From Planctomycetota bacterium (GTDB lineage Bacteria; Planctomycetota; Planctomycetia; Pirellulales; PNKZ01): 64,000 bases of DNA. A program made the position numbers and the translations under genes. Shown here piece after piece: positions 8,980 to 17,917 of this stretch. The notes beneath the pieces were generated by a model that did not search any database, was not told where the DNA came from, and saw nothing but the letters and a program-made list of their open reading frames with translations. Where the stretch lies: positions 303,163-367,162 of the forward strand of contig JAFEBQ010000012.1 in assembly GCA_018242585.1 (NCBI GenBank), written 5' to 3'. Each line of letters opens with the position of its first letter. The first letter of the stretch is position 1.

Positions 8980-9840
8980 ATGGCTAACGCTCCGCTTTCG
9001 ATCGGTCAGTGCGCCACGCTGGCTTGCTTGCTCGAAGCCACGGCCGCGAAGCCAGGCAACGTCCATCGCGGCGCCGATTTCGATGACGTGACGTTTGCCG
9101 ATTTCGCACTCAGCGCGGTGGCCATTGGCCCCGTGTTCGATCGGGCGGGCGAGTTGCGACTGGGGCAGCTTGTCTTGTCGGCCGTGCAGGCAACCCGGCA
9201 GTTTGTATCGACCAATACAAACCTGGGGATGCTGCTACTGCTGGGCCCGCTGGCCTTGGCGCCGCGCGATTTGCCATGGCCCGACGGAGTTGGCGCGGTG
9301 CTCGACGGCCTGACCACTAACGATGCGCGCGACGTGTACGAGGCGATTCGGCTGGTCCAGCCCGGCGGCATGGGACACGTCAACGAAGCCGACGTTGCCG
9401 GCCCGGCCCCAGAGAGCCTAATGGCGGCCATGCAACTGGCTGCTGATCGCGACCTGGTGGCGCGGCAATACACCAATCGATTTAAGCAAGTCCTCGATCA
9501 AGTCGTGCCGGCGCTGATGATCGGCGTGAATCAAGATTGGCCGCTGCAACGGACGATCGTTTACGCCTTCTTGAAGACACTGGCCGCTCATCCCGATAGT
9601 TTGATCGTCCGCAAATGTGGCACCGCGCTGGCGGATCGGGCCTCGGATATGGCGGGGCAAATCCTGGCCGAGTTCGACCCGGCCGAGGAGGCCTACGCCG
9701 ACGCGCTGGCCGAGTTCGACTTTTGGCTCCGCAGCGACGGCCACCGGCGCAACCCGGGCACGACGGCCGATCTGGTGACCGCCGGTTTGTTTGTGTTGCT
9801 CCGCGACGGCATAATCAAGGGACCATTCAAGTTTTATTAA
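8980..9840 (+). CDS. Triphosphoribosyl-dephospho-CoA synthase family (CitG/MdcB-like) protein
   Basis: 286 residues from ATG at 8980; longer readings run into the upstream hydrolase. It has the family pattern: CLLEATAAKPGNVHR near the N-terminus, TNTNLGMLLLLGPLA, DVYEAIRLVQPGGMG and a C-terminal NPGTTADLVTAGLFVLL. True CitG makes the prosthetic group of citrate lyase, but no citrate or malonate lyase gene is seen here. A COG1767 member of this family is known among the genes accompanying tetrahydromethanopterin-dependent C1 metabolism in methylotrophs. With fhcB at 52.3 kb and a PTPS gene next door, a role in pterin cofactor/C1 metabolism is plausible but is an inference. Confidence 0.82.
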   Translation: MANAPLSIGQCATLACLLEATAAKPGNVHRGADFDDVTFADFALSAVAIGPVFDRAGELRLGQLVLSAVQATRQFVSTNTNLGMLLLLGPLALAPRDLPWPDGVGAVLDGLTTNDARDVYEAIRLVQPGGMGHVNEADVAGPAPESLMAAMQLAADRDLVARQYTNRFKQVLDQVVPALMIGVNQDWPLQRTIVYAFLKTLAAHPDSLIVRKCGTALADRASDMAGQILAEFDPAEEAYADALAEFDFWLRSDGHRRNPGTTADLVTAGLFVLLRDGIIKGPFKFY

Positions 9841-9886
9841 TTCTGACGCCCCCACTCCCCCACCCCGCAACTCCCCCACCTCTGCT

Positions 9887-10381
9887 ATGTCCGAGTCATA
9901 CAGCGTCCGCGTCACGAAAGATTACCTGGTCTTCAGCGCGGCCCACTTCATCACGTTTGGCGACGACATTTGCGAACGGCTGCACGGGCACAACTACCGT
10001 GTCACGGCCGAGGTCGTGGGGCCGCTGAACCATCAGCACTACGTCGTCGATTTCATCCTGCTGCGCGATACGCTGCAGAAGCTCTGCCTGGAACTCGACC
10101 ACTATGTGCTGTTGCCGACCCAGCATCCCAGGATTCGCGTCGCGCCCAACGACCAGGAAGTGGTCGCCACGTTCGACGAGCGTCGCTGGGTATTTCCGCG
10201 GGGCGATTGCGTGTTGCTGCCGGTGCCGAATACCACGGCCGAGTTGCTAGCCCGGCATCTCGCCGGCCGGCTGGTGGCCGAGTTACAACGGGCCAAGGAC
10301 GTCCGCCTTACTTCGGTGTCGGTCGAAGTCGACGAGTGCAACGGCCAGGCCGGCCGCTTTGTGCAGACCTTCCCGGCCTGA
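9887..10381 (+). CDS. 6-pyruvoyl-tetrahydropterin synthase/QueD family protein
   Basis: 164 residues. It contains the zinc and catalytic signature of the family: SAAHF early, then CERLHGHNYRVTAEV (Cys in the catalytic position, HxHN zinc ligands), the LELDHYVLL block with the catalytic His, and a C-terminal VSVEVDEC with the substrate-binding Glu. Members act on 7,8-dihydroneopterin triphosphate in pterin or queuosine synthesis. The substrate provider folE is 39 kb away in the same window. There is an extra stretch about residues 85-105 (PNDQEVVATFDERRW) relative to short QueD proteins. No other queuosine genes are adjacent, so I do not assign QueD specifically. Confidence 0.88.
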   Translation: MSESYSVRVTKDYLVFSAAHFITFGDDICERLHGHNYRVTAEVVGPLNHQHYVVDFILLRDTLQKLCLELDHYVLLPTQHPRIRVAPNDQEVVATFDERRWVFPRGDCVLLPVPNTTAELLARHLAGRLVAELQRAKDVRLTSVSVEVDECNGQAGRFVQTFPA

Positions 10382-10600
10382 CCCCGCCACCCCGCCGTGC
10401 ATATCAGAACGGCAAAGAAACAATGCTAGTTGGAAACAGCGGGCTTACTGGACGCATGATTACTTGGCCGGGAACGACGGGAAGACAGGTAAAGGTAGAA
10501 GCGGATTCCACGCTTTGGAATCCATCGCTGTACACGGAACGGACGTGGGGATCGAAGAAGTGAACCTTTTAATAGAGTTTTTCAACGAAAGCTGAGTGTC

Positions 10601-11278
10601 GTGAAGAGAGGCACAAACAAGAATTGTCGTCGGGGTTCTCAAGCAAAGGGACGCGTTCCAGTTCTAGCTATTTTTTTCACATTTCTTCCGGTTCTACATG
10701 GGAGTATTGGGTGCCAACAGTCGACTGCAACCCAGGCTTCTGTTGATAAGAACGACCGCGCTCAGAAGCTTCTGGTCCACCTCGCGAAAGCGCACTGCGG
10801 TATTGATTTCGACGAAACCATTCCTTCGCGAGCGAACTCGACTGAGACTGTTCATTTGCCTGATGACTGGCCACTCCATGTGGTAGGCATTCAGTTCTCG
10901 GGCATAGGCTTGACGCCCTTGACCGACGATGACCTTGATGGCATTGAAGAGTTCAAAAACTTGAAGATGCTCCGGCTACGTCATTCAGCGATTACCGATA
11001 AGACGCTCGCATCTCTTTCCAGATTAAAACATCTTGAAAACATAAGTCTCTTTAATTCACGCGTTTCAAATCGGGGTATGCAGTATTTGGCACAATGCCA
11101 CTCTTTGGAGTCGATAAACCTTCAAAAAACATCCGTAACCGACGAAGGACTCCTGCAATTGATCGAATTACCGCAACTCAAATATGTTGCTGTCGATCAA
11201 GGGCAGGTGTCAGATACAGCACGTGACAGCATTCTTGAAAAACTGGGAAAAGGAGCTCTGAAGGAAATGGCGAGGTAA
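10601..11278 (+). CDS. Leucine-rich-repeat lipoprotein, lower GC
   Basis: 225 residues from GTG at 10601. The N-terminus is basic then hydrophobic and ends in a lipobox-like GSIGC (Cys about 38), giving a probable lipoprotein. The rest holds about five leucine-rich repeats of the planctomycete type (LTDDDLDGIEEFKNLKMLRL, SAITDKTLASLSRLKHLENI, RVSNRGMQYLAQCHSLESI, SVTDEGLLQLIELPQLKYV). Function unknown; such repeats usually bind proteins. Base composition is visibly more AT-rich than both neighbours over about 10400-11280, suggesting recent acquisition. No operon partner is evident. Confidence 0.75.
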   Translation: MKRGTNKNCRRGSQAKGRVPVLAIFFTFLPVLHGSIGCQQSTATQASVDKNDRAQKLLVHLAKAHCGIDFDETIPSRANSTETVHLPDDWPLHVVGIQFSGIGLTPLTDDDLDGIEEFKNLKMLRLRHSAITDKTLASLSRLKHLENISLFNSRVSNRGMQYLAQCHSLESINLQKTSVTDEGLLQLIELPQLKYVAVDQGQVSDTARDSILEKLGKGALKEMAR

Positions 11279-11563
11279 ATGCGGCGTGCGATAGACCAAC
11301 ACTTTCGGATAGTGGCGAGGACCGGATGGTGGTTCTCCACGATGTTTGAACGATGAGCGATCCGAAGCCCGAGGCGCCTGGCGATATGAGGTACCAGCAG
11401 ACACCTCGTTTTTCGACGACTGAACCGGTGCTAGCGCAAGCGATTCAAGTTCCCTAACCGTCACGGCCGATGACGATCGATACAGGGGAACATTCTTGCC
11501 CGGCCCGGACGGCCTGCGCAGCGGCGCGGAGCGTGGGGTCGACCTTGCCACGCTGGTTGCACC

Positions 11564-12559
11564 ATGGCCGGAAACGACATTCGCAAAGCGGCGCTGCTGC
11601 TGCTGAGTCTGCCCGAGGAGGAAGCGGCTAAGCTGCTCTCCAAGTTGGGGCCCAAGCAGGTCGAATCGGTCAGCGTCGAGATCGCCAAGATCGGCAACGT
11701 GGCGGCCGACGAGCAAGAACAGGCCATCAAGGAATTCGCCGACGTCAATCCAACGTCGCTGTCGGTGGGCGCCGGCGGGTTGGACCTGGCCAAGAATCTG
11801 GTCGAAAAGGCCTTCGGCAAAGGGGGCGCGAGCACCCTCGAAGTCGTCCGCCAGCAGATCGAAGCCCTGCCGTTCGGCTTCCTGCAGCGCATCGACAGCC
11901 AGCACCTGCTGACATTCATCATCGACGAACATCCCCAGACCATCGCGCTGATCCTGTCGCATCTGCCTTCGCAAAAGGCGGCTGAAGTGATCGGCGGCTT
12001 GCCCAGCGAGCGGCAGTTGGCCGTGATCCGTCGCGTGGCCCACATGGGTCAAACCAATCCTGAGATCATTCAGGAAGTCGAGCGCGGGCTCAGCCACCGC
12101 ATGTCGAGCGTGATGAGCCAGCAGTTCGAAACCGCCGGCGGCGTCGAAACCGTGGCCGAAATCCTGAACGTGACCGATCGGGCGACCGAGCGCTCGCTGC
12201 TCGAGAACCTGGCCCAGGAAGATCCGGACCTGGTCGAGGACATTCGCCGCCTGATGTTCGTCTTTGAAGACATCTCGAAGTTCTCGAACAAGGACATCCA
12301 GATGGTCCTCAAGAACGTGGAAAGCTCGCAATGGGCGATGGCCTTGAAGACGGCCAGCGAAGACTTGAAGCAGAAGGTCATGAGCAACATGTCGACGCGC
12401 GCCGCCGAATTGTTGCGCGAGGAGATGGAATACCTGGGCCCCGTTCGCCGCAGCGCCGTCGAGCAGACGCAACAGCAAATCGTCGACGTGGTCCGCCGTC
12501 TGGAGGACAGCGGCGAAATCACCATCTCGAACAACGACGAAGCGGAAGAGCTGGTCTAA
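11564..12559 (+). CDS. fliG: Flagellar motor switch protein FliG
   Basis: 331 residues, the normal length. All three FliG parts are recognisable: an N-terminal domain that binds FliF (IRKAALLLLSLPEEEAAKLLSKL), a middle domain with the EHPQTIALILSHLP motif that binds FliM, and a C-terminal domain containing the torque helix (DIQMVLKNVESSQWAMALKTASEDLKQKVMSNMSTRAAELL) with its charged residues. FliG forms the cytoplasmic C-ring part that interacts with the stator. It stands alone, about 5 kb before the main flagellar locus and without fliF, fliM or fliN beside it. An octanucleotide inverted repeat follows its stop codon. Confidence 0.97.
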   Translation: MAGNDIRKAALLLLSLPEEEAAKLLSKLGPKQVESVSVEIAKIGNVAADEQEQAIKEFADVNPTSLSVGAGGLDLAKNLVEKAFGKGGASTLEVVRQQIEALPFGFLQRIDSQHLLTFIIDEHPQTIALILSHLPSQKAAEVIGGLPSERQLAVIRRVAHMGQTNPEIIQEVERGLSHRMSSVMSQQFETAGGVETVAEILNVTDRATERSLLENLAQEDPDLVEDIRRLMFVFEDISKFSNKDIQMVLKNVESSQWAMALKTASEDLKQKVMSNMSTRAAELLREEMEYLGPVRRSAVEQTQQQIVDVVRRLEDSGEITISNNDEAEELV

Positions 12560-12560
12560 G

Positions 12561-12745
12561 GATTTGCCACGGAGGCACGGAGACACGGAGGTTAACACGG
12601 AGGGGAACCAGGAATGACCAAGCGTTACTGACCAATGTCCAATGCTGAACCGCCGCGTATCTCCGTCCCCCCCTGCCCCGTCGTTGCCCCACTTAGTTTT
12701 TTTCTCCGTGCAAATCTCCGCGCCTCCGTGACTCCGTGGCAAATC
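12561..12745. repeat. Inverted pair of octanucleotide (CACGGAG-type) repeats
   Basis: Two 30-base arms, 12561-12590 and 12716-12745, are reverse complements with three mismatches. Each arm begins GATTTGCCACGGAG and continues with 8-base units of the form NCACGGAG. Partial further units (ACACGGAG, CTCCGTG) lie inside the pair. The element fills the fliG-mutS gap and the right arm ends 38 bases before the mutS start. It looks like a small palindromic mobile or structural repeat. Confidence 0.85.
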
Positions 12746-12783
12746 ATGCCCGGCACTTGGGAGAGCGCCGCAAAACTGCTAGC

Positions 12784-15420
12784 ATGGGCCGCATGAACGT
12801 CAGCCCCATGATGCAGCAGTATTTCGACGCCAAGGCCGCCTGTCCCGACGCGCTGCTGCTGTTCCGGATGGGGGACTTTTACGAGCTGTTTCACGACGAC
12901 GCGAAAGCGGCGTCGCAGCTCTTGGGCCTTACGCTGACCAGCCGCGACAAAGGGGAAAACCCGGTCCCCATGGCCGGCTTTCCCTATCATCAGCTCGACG
13001 GTTACCTGGCCAAGATTGTGTCGTCGGGCCTGCGTGCCGCCATCTGTGAACAGGTCGAAGACCCGCGCCAGGCCAAAGGAATCGTCAAGCGCGAAGTGAC
13101 TCGAATCGTCACCCCCGGCACGGTCACCGACGACGCGCTGTTGGACCCGTGCCAGAGCAACTACCTGGCCGCCTTGGTGCCGACCGGCCCCAGCGACGGC
13201 GACACGGTCGGACTCGCTTGGGTCGAGCTATCGACCGGCCAGTTTTATGCCGCCCAGTTCGCCGCCGCGCGCTTGCCCGACGAGCTGGCCCGTATTACGC
13301 CGGTCGAGTGCCTCTTGCCCGACGAGGTGACGATGCCGCCGGCGGTGTTCACCTCGATGCTGCATACGCGCCGCCCGGTCTGGGCGTTTGGCGAGCGCTC
13401 GTCCCGCGAACTGCTGGCCAAGCATTTCGGCAGCCACGCGGTCGAAGGGTTTGGCTTCGGCGAGGCCGACGGCCCGAGCTTGCGCGCGGCCGGCGCGCTG
13501 CTCGAATACCTGACCGAGACGCAAAAAAGTTCGCTCGCCCACATCGATCGACTGGTCCCCTACCGCACCGGGGCGACGCTAGAAATCGACGAAGCGACCC
13601 GCCGCAGTTTGGAAGTCAGCCGAACCTTGCGCGACGGGCGGCGCGACGGCTCGGTGCTGGGTGTACTCGACCGAACGGCAACGGCCCTCGGCGCGCGATT
13701 GCTCGCCGAATGGTTGGTGAACCCGCTGACCGATGTAGTGGCGATCGACCAGCGCTTGGACGCCGTCGAAGAGTTCCGTTCTGGCGCAACTTGGTGCGAG
13801 GATGTGCGCGAGCTGTTGCGCGGGGTGCATGACCTGGAACGCTTGCTCGCCCGTGTGACGACCTGCCGGGCGACGCCGCGCGACTTGGGGGGCGTGGTCC
13901 GCACGTTGCGATTGTTGCCCGCCTTGAAGGCCAAGTTGACCGCGCGGCGCAGTGCGCTGTTGAACGGACTCGAAGCGCGGCTTGACCTATGCGAAGATTT
14001 GCGCGCCAAGCTTGACAAGGCCCTGGTCGATGAATGCCCGCTGGTGTCGAACGAAGGGGGAATCATCCAGCCTGGCTATCATACCGAGCTGGACAATCTG
14101 CGCGATCTGGCCAGTGGCGGCAAGCAGTGGATCGCCCAGTATCAGACTGACGAAGCGGCCCGCACCGGTATTCCCAGCCTGAAGGTCGGCTTCAACTCGG
14201 TCTTTGGCTACTTCCTCGAAGTCACGCACACGCATCGGGACAAGGTGCCGGCCCATTATCACCGCAAGCAGACGGTGAAGAACGCCGAGCGGTACATCAC
14301 GCCCGAGTTGAAGGAATACGAAGAGCGGGTGCTGAAAGCCGACGAGCAGGCGCGCGGGCTGGAACAGTCGCTGTTCTTCGAGCTGCGCAACGAGGTGGCG
14401 AGCGCGGCGCGGCGGTTGCGCGCGACGGCCGATGTGTTGGCCCATGTCGACGTGCTGGCTGGCTTGGCGCAATTGGCGCGCGAGCGGAACTATTGCCGGC
14501 CCAAGCTGGTCGAGGAATCGGTGCTCGAACTGGTCGGCAGCCGGCATCCGGTGCTCGACGCGCTGAGGCCCGACGGCACGATCGTTCCCAACGACATTCG
14601 GGCCGACGCTGAACATGGCACGATGCTCCTGATCACCGGCCCGAACATGGCCGGCAAAAGCACCTACATTCGCCAAGCGGCGCTGCTGGTGCTGATGGCC
14701 CAGATCGGCAGCTTTGTTCCGGCCGAGTCGGCCACCGTCGGAATCGCCGACCGGATATTCGCGCGCGTCGGCGCGAGCGACGAACTGGCCCGCGGCCAAA
14801 GCACGTTCATGGTCGAAATGATCGAGACGTCGCGGATCTTGAACACCGCGACGCCGCGCAGCCTGGTGATCCTCGACGAAATCGGGCGCGGCACGAGCAC
14901 CTATGACGGCGTATCGTTGGCCTGGGCGATTGTCGAATACCTGCACGACCAGATCGGCTGCCGGACGCTGTTTGCCACGCACTACCATGAATTGACCGAC
15001 CTGCAGACGACACTCCCCCGATTGCGAAATCTGAACGTGGCGGTTCGCGAATGGAAAGACGAGTTGGTCTTCCTGCACAAGATCGTCGAAGGGGCGGCCG
15101 ACAAAAGCTACGGCATTCACGTGGCGCGCTTGGCCGGGGTGCCGCGCGAAGTATTGACCCGCGCTCGCAAGATTCTCGGTCAACTCGAACAGGACCATCT
15201 CGACGAGCAAGGGCGTCCCAAGTGGACCAAGGCGAAACCGGCGGCCGGTGGGCAAATGCAACTGACGCTATTCGGCCCTCCGGAACACCCCGTGGCCGAT
15301 GAGCTGGCCCAGTTGGATGTCGACCAGTTGACACCGTTGGCGGCATTGACGTTGATGGCCGAGTGGAAGCGTCGCTTCGACCGAACCGGTAACGAGGAAG
15401 CGTCGCCCCATCCCCGCTAA
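12784..15420 (+). CDS. mutS: DNA mismatch repair ATPase MutS
   Basis: 878 residues from ATG at 12784 (an ATG three codons later is also possible); the longer GTG reading would start inside the octanucleotide repeat and is rejected. The mismatch-binding N-terminus has [25 protein letters not shown], including the Phe-x-Glu of the mispair wedge region (GDFYELF). The connector and lever domains follow, then the ATPase: Walker [10 protein letters not shown] about residue 620, Walker [16 protein letters not shown] about 695, and the ATHYHEL switch. It recognises mispaired bases in newly made DNA. mutL is not in the window. comF follows 30 bp downstream. Confidence 0.97.
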   Translation: MGRMNVSPMMQQYFDAKAACPDALLLFRMGDFYELFHDDAKAASQLLGLTLTSRDKGENPVPMAGFPYHQLDGYLAKIVSSGLRAAICEQVEDPRQAKGIVKREVTRIVTPGTVTDDALLDPCQSNYLAALVPTGPSDGDTVGLAWVELSTGQFYAAQFAAARLPDELARITPVECLLPDEVTMPPAVFTSMLHTRRPVWAFGERSSRELLAKHFGSHAVEGFGFGEADGPSLRAAGALLEYLTETQKSSLAHIDRLVPYRTGATLEIDEATRRSLEVSRTLRDGRRDGSVLGVLDRTATALGARLLAEWLVNPLTDVVAIDQRLDAVEEFRSGATWCEDVRELLRGVHDLERLLARVTTCRATPRDLGGVVRTLRLLPALKAKLTARRSALLNGLEARLDLCEDLRAKLDKALVDECPLVSNEGGIIQPGYHTELDNLRDLASGGKQWIAQYQTDEAARTGIPSLKVGFNSVFGYFLEVTHTHRDKVPAHYHRKQTVKNAERYITPELKEYEERVLKADEQARGLEQSLFFELRNEVASAARRLRATADVLAHVDVLAGLAQLARERNYCRPKLVEESVLELVGSRHPVLDALRPDGTIVPNDIRADAEHGTMLLITGPNMAGKSTYIRQAALLVLMAQIGSFVPAESATVGIADRIFARVGASDELARGQSTFMVEMIETSRILNTATPRSLVILDEIGRGTSTYDGVSLAWAIVEYLHDQIGCRTLFATHYHELTDLQTTLPRLRNLNVAVREWKDELVFLHKIVEGAADKSYGIHVARLAGVPREVLTRARKILGQLEQDHLDEQGRPKWTKAKPAAGGQMQLTLFGPPEHPVADELAQLDVDQLTPLAALTLMAEWKRRFDRTGNEEASPHPR

Positions 15421-15450
15421 GGTTTTCCCGCGTCAGTGCGAGAGGCTCGC

Positions 15451-16266
15451 ATGTCAGCCCTGGTGGACCGCACGATCTCGGCCGGCTCGCTGATGAACTT
15501 CTTGACCGGCACCTGGTCGCGGGCACGCGCGGCCACGCGGCGCGCGATGAGTGGCGGTATCGATCTGGTATTTCCGCCTGAATGCGCGTTATGCCAAGCG
15601 CCGTTCGAGGCGGCTCGGTCGCCGATGTTGTGCGGCGACTGCCTGGTTTCGCTTCTGGGACGCGCGGTGCCGCGGTGTGGTCGCTGTGGCGCGCAAACGG
15701 CGATCGCCACGCCCGTCGAACTGGGGTGTGGCAAATGCCAGCGGCCGCTGTTGCACTTTGACGGAGCGGTGGTCCTGGGGAGCTACGAAGCGGCGCTGCG
15801 CGATGCTGTCCTGCGTTGCAAAGGGAAACACCACCAGTTGCTGGCCCGGGCGCTCGGCGAGCTGCTGGCCGAGCAACAGTTGGCCGAGTTTTCGTATTGG
15901 CGACTCGGCGCGGTCGTGCCGATCCCCATGCACTGGCGACGTCGGCTGGTGCGCGGCGCGAATAGCCCTGACTCCTTGGCCGAAGCGGTCTCGCGCCGGC
16001 TCGGCACGCGGTGTATCGTCCACGGCGTATCGCGCCGGCGGGCCACGCTGCCTCAGTCGCGCGTCAACGCCGACCAGCGGCGTAAGAATGTCCAAGGAGC
16101 CTTTCGCGCGAGCGCGTCGTACGATTGGCGCGGCGCGCGGGTGCTATTGGTCGATGACATTCTGACCACCGGGCACACCTGCAACGAAGTGGGCCGCGTG
16201 CTGCGCGACGCCGGCGCCGAGGCGATCTTCGTCGCGATCATGGCTCGCGCGCAGGGAAACGTCTAA
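15451..16266 (+). CDS. comF: ComF-family phosphoribosyltransferase-like protein
   Basis: 271 residues from ATG at 15451, preceded by GAGAGG at good spacing (a GTG five codons upstream is possible). An N-terminal zinc-ribbon has CALC, CGDC, CGRC and CGKC pairs. The C-terminal part is the type I phosphoribosyltransferase fold with the PRPP-binding motif VLLVDDILTTGHT and a preceding AVVPIPMHWRRRLVRGANS region. ComF proteins are needed for DNA uptake in competent bacteria, though their biochemistry is poorly defined. The SQSRVNADQRRKNVQGAF stretch is typical. Likely co-transcribed with mutS. Confidence 0.92.
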   Translation: MSALVDRTISAGSLMNFLTGTWSRARAATRRAMSGGIDLVFPPECALCQAPFEAARSPMLCGDCLVSLLGRAVPRCGRCGAQTAIATPVELGCGKCQRPLLHFDGAVVLGSYEAALRDAVLRCKGKHHQLLARALGELLAEQQLAEFSYWRLGAVVPIPMHWRRRLVRGANSPDSLAEAVSRRLGTRCIVHGVSRRRATLPQSRVNADQRRKNVQGAFRASASYDWRGARVLLVDDILTTGHTCNEVGRVLRDAGAEAIFVAIMARAQGNV

Positions 16267-16340
16267 CGCCATTTGCGTATCAGATCGAGTGCTAATACAC
16301 TCGATGTTTTCCGGCTTGCCTAAACGCGAGGGGCTTTCCT

Positions 16341-16664
16341 TTGTTCGGTCTGATCACGACTATTGTCGGGATAGTTTTGTACGCCTGCTTCGCTAAGGGA
16401 TTCTTAGGACAGGACGGACCGAACTGGGCTCATATGTTTCTCGTAAGCGCGGCCATTGCCGTTGCAAATGTGATCTGTGGTATCGTAGTTTTTCCCTTTT
16501 TGGGAGGTTGGACATTTTTCGTCATTGCACCGCTCGATATTGCGATCCTCAAATATGGCTGTCGCGTCGTGTGGTGGCGTGCAGCCGTAGTTTTTGTCGG
16601 TGTCTTGATTTGCCAGATTCTGTTGATGGTCTTGCTTGCATGGATGAATGGGACTCCCTTCTGA
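16341..16664 (+). CDS. Small three-helix membrane protein, unknown
   Basis: 107 residues from TTG at 16341, with GAGGGG about 9 bases upstream. Three to four hydrophobic segments span nearly the whole protein (about 2-20, 32-52, 55-68 and 78-102). I recognise no family. The gene is clearly more AT-rich than comF and hemC on either side, which suggests an insertion between them. Similarity searches against small planctomycete membrane proteins would be needed to say more. Confidence 0.55.
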   Translation: MFGLITTIVGIVLYACFAKGFLGQDGPNWAHMFLVSAAIAVANVICGIVVFPFLGGWTFFVIAPLDIAILKYGCRVVWWRAAVVFVGVLICQILLMVLLAWMNGTPF

Positions 16665-16707
16665 CCCCACCATTTGCCTTGACCTCTTGCGAGGCGGTTG
16701 GATTTGA

Positions 16708-17625
16708 ATGGCATTGAAAATTGGCACGCGCGGCAGCCCTTTGGCCCGCTGGCAATCCGACTGGGTCGCCGATCAACTTCGCGCCGCCGGGCACGAGGTC
16801 GAGTTGGTGGTCATCGCCACTCGCGGCGACAAGGCGCAAGCCGGCCCCATCTCGGCCATTGCCGGCGGCGACGGAGTGTTTACCAAGGAATTGCAACGGG
16901 CCTTGCTCGACCACGAAATCGACCTGGCGGTCCACAGCCTCAAGGATTTGCCAACCGCGCCGGTCGCGGGCCTGGCCCTGATGGCCGTGCCACCGCGGGC
17001 GTCATCTTGCGATGCCTTGCTATCGCGGGAAAGTTTGCCCTTCGATCAGTTGCCACAAGGAGCGACCATCGGCACCGGCAGCCTGCGTCGCCGGGCGCAA
17101 CTGTTGAACGCTCGGCCCGATTTGAAAATGGCTGACCTGCGCGGCAACATCGACACGCGGCTTCGCAAGTTGCGCGAGGGGCAATACGACGCTATCTGCC
17201 TGGCCGAAGCGGGGCTTGATCGGCTGAGACTGGCGGAACATGTCACGCAAGTCTTCCCGCGCAGCTTGATGCTCCCCGCCGTCGGGCAAGGGGCGCTGGG
17301 CGTCGAAGGTCGCGGCGACGACGAAGCGACGCGACGCGCGGTCTCGACGCTCGACGACCTGGTGACCCATGCCGCCGTGCTAGCGGAACGAAGCATGCTG
17401 GCCACGTTGTGCGGCGGCTGTTTGGCGCCAATTGGAGCCTGGGGACGTGTCAGCGGCGATCAACTGAAACTCGACGGGGTCGTGCTATCGGCCGACGGGC
17501 GCAGACGACTGTATGCCGCTGGGCAGGCCGACACGTCCGATCCCAAGAAGCTCGGTAAGCAGGTGGCCGAGCAACTACTGGCCCAAGGCGCGGCTGAGCT
17601 GATCGAGCAATGCCGAGCGAGTTGA
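16708..17625 (+). CDS. hemC: Porphobilinogen deaminase (hydroxymethylbilane synthase)
   Basis: 305 residues, normal length. It starts with IGTRGSPLARWQS and contains the conserved VHSLKDLP, GTGSLRRRAQL and LRGNIDTRLRKL blocks, the latter two carrying the arginines that bind substrate carboxylates. The dipyrromethane cofactor cysteine is in CGGCLAPIG (about residue 238). The enzyme joins four porphobilinogen units to hydroxymethylbilane in haem synthesis. It is followed by the flagellar promoter region and is not itself part of a visible hem cluster. Confidence 0.97.
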   Translation: MALKIGTRGSPLARWQSDWVADQLRAAGHEVELVVIATRGDKAQAGPISAIAGGDGVFTKELQRALLDHEIDLAVHSLKDLPTAPVAGLALMAVPPRASSCDALLSRESLPFDQLPQGATIGTGSLRRRAQLLNARPDLKMADLRGNIDTRLRKLREGQYDAICLAEAGLDRLRLAEHVTQVFPRSLMLPAVGQGALGVEGRGDDEATRRAVSTLDDLVTHAAVLAERSMLATLCGGCLAPIGAWGRVSGDQLKLDGVVLSADGRRRLYAAGQADTSDPKKLGKQVAEQLLAQGAAELIEQCRAS

Positions 17626-17809
17626 CGCTTGGGCTGACTTGATGCTGTCAGCGGAGATTGCGCTCGTCGACCGGCAAACTCTGCCGGTTGCGCAAACTTT
17701 GCCGCGCGGCACGCATCTGCAATTTCCCACGGCGCGACCATTCGTAACTCGCGATTTCTTCGCATCTTGCGCGCCGCAACGTAATTCGATTTCGCTTCTC
17801 CACGCGTCT

Positions 17810-17825
17810 TGGCACATCGGTTGCT
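17810..17825 (+). promoter_or_regulatory. Sigma-54 (-24/-12) promoter for the flgF flagellar operon
   Basis: TGGCACATCGGTTGCT matches the RpoN consensus YTGGCAC-N5-TTGCW at every fixed position, with the GG and GC doublets at the required spacing and a preceding T. It lies 92 bases before the flgF start on the same strand, in the only sizeable gap before the locus. Transcription would begin near 17836 and would need an NtrC-type activator encoded elsewhere. Confidence 0.8.
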
Positions 17826-17917
17826 AAGAGAGGCGTCACGCAATAGCTCGTCGCTACCGGCGCGTTAAATCCAACGCGCCGCGCGACGAGCCCAATGAAC
17901 AATGGATAGCGTTCGCG

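Noticed and set aside
10423..10563. A 46-codon plus-strand frame starting MLVGNSGLTG
   Set aside because: Short, no family, weak ribosome site; lies in the lower-GC insert and could be decayed DNA.
11210..12742. A 510-residue minus-strand reading opposite fliG
   Set aside because: Antisense shadow of fliG, running through the octanucleotide repeat on one side.
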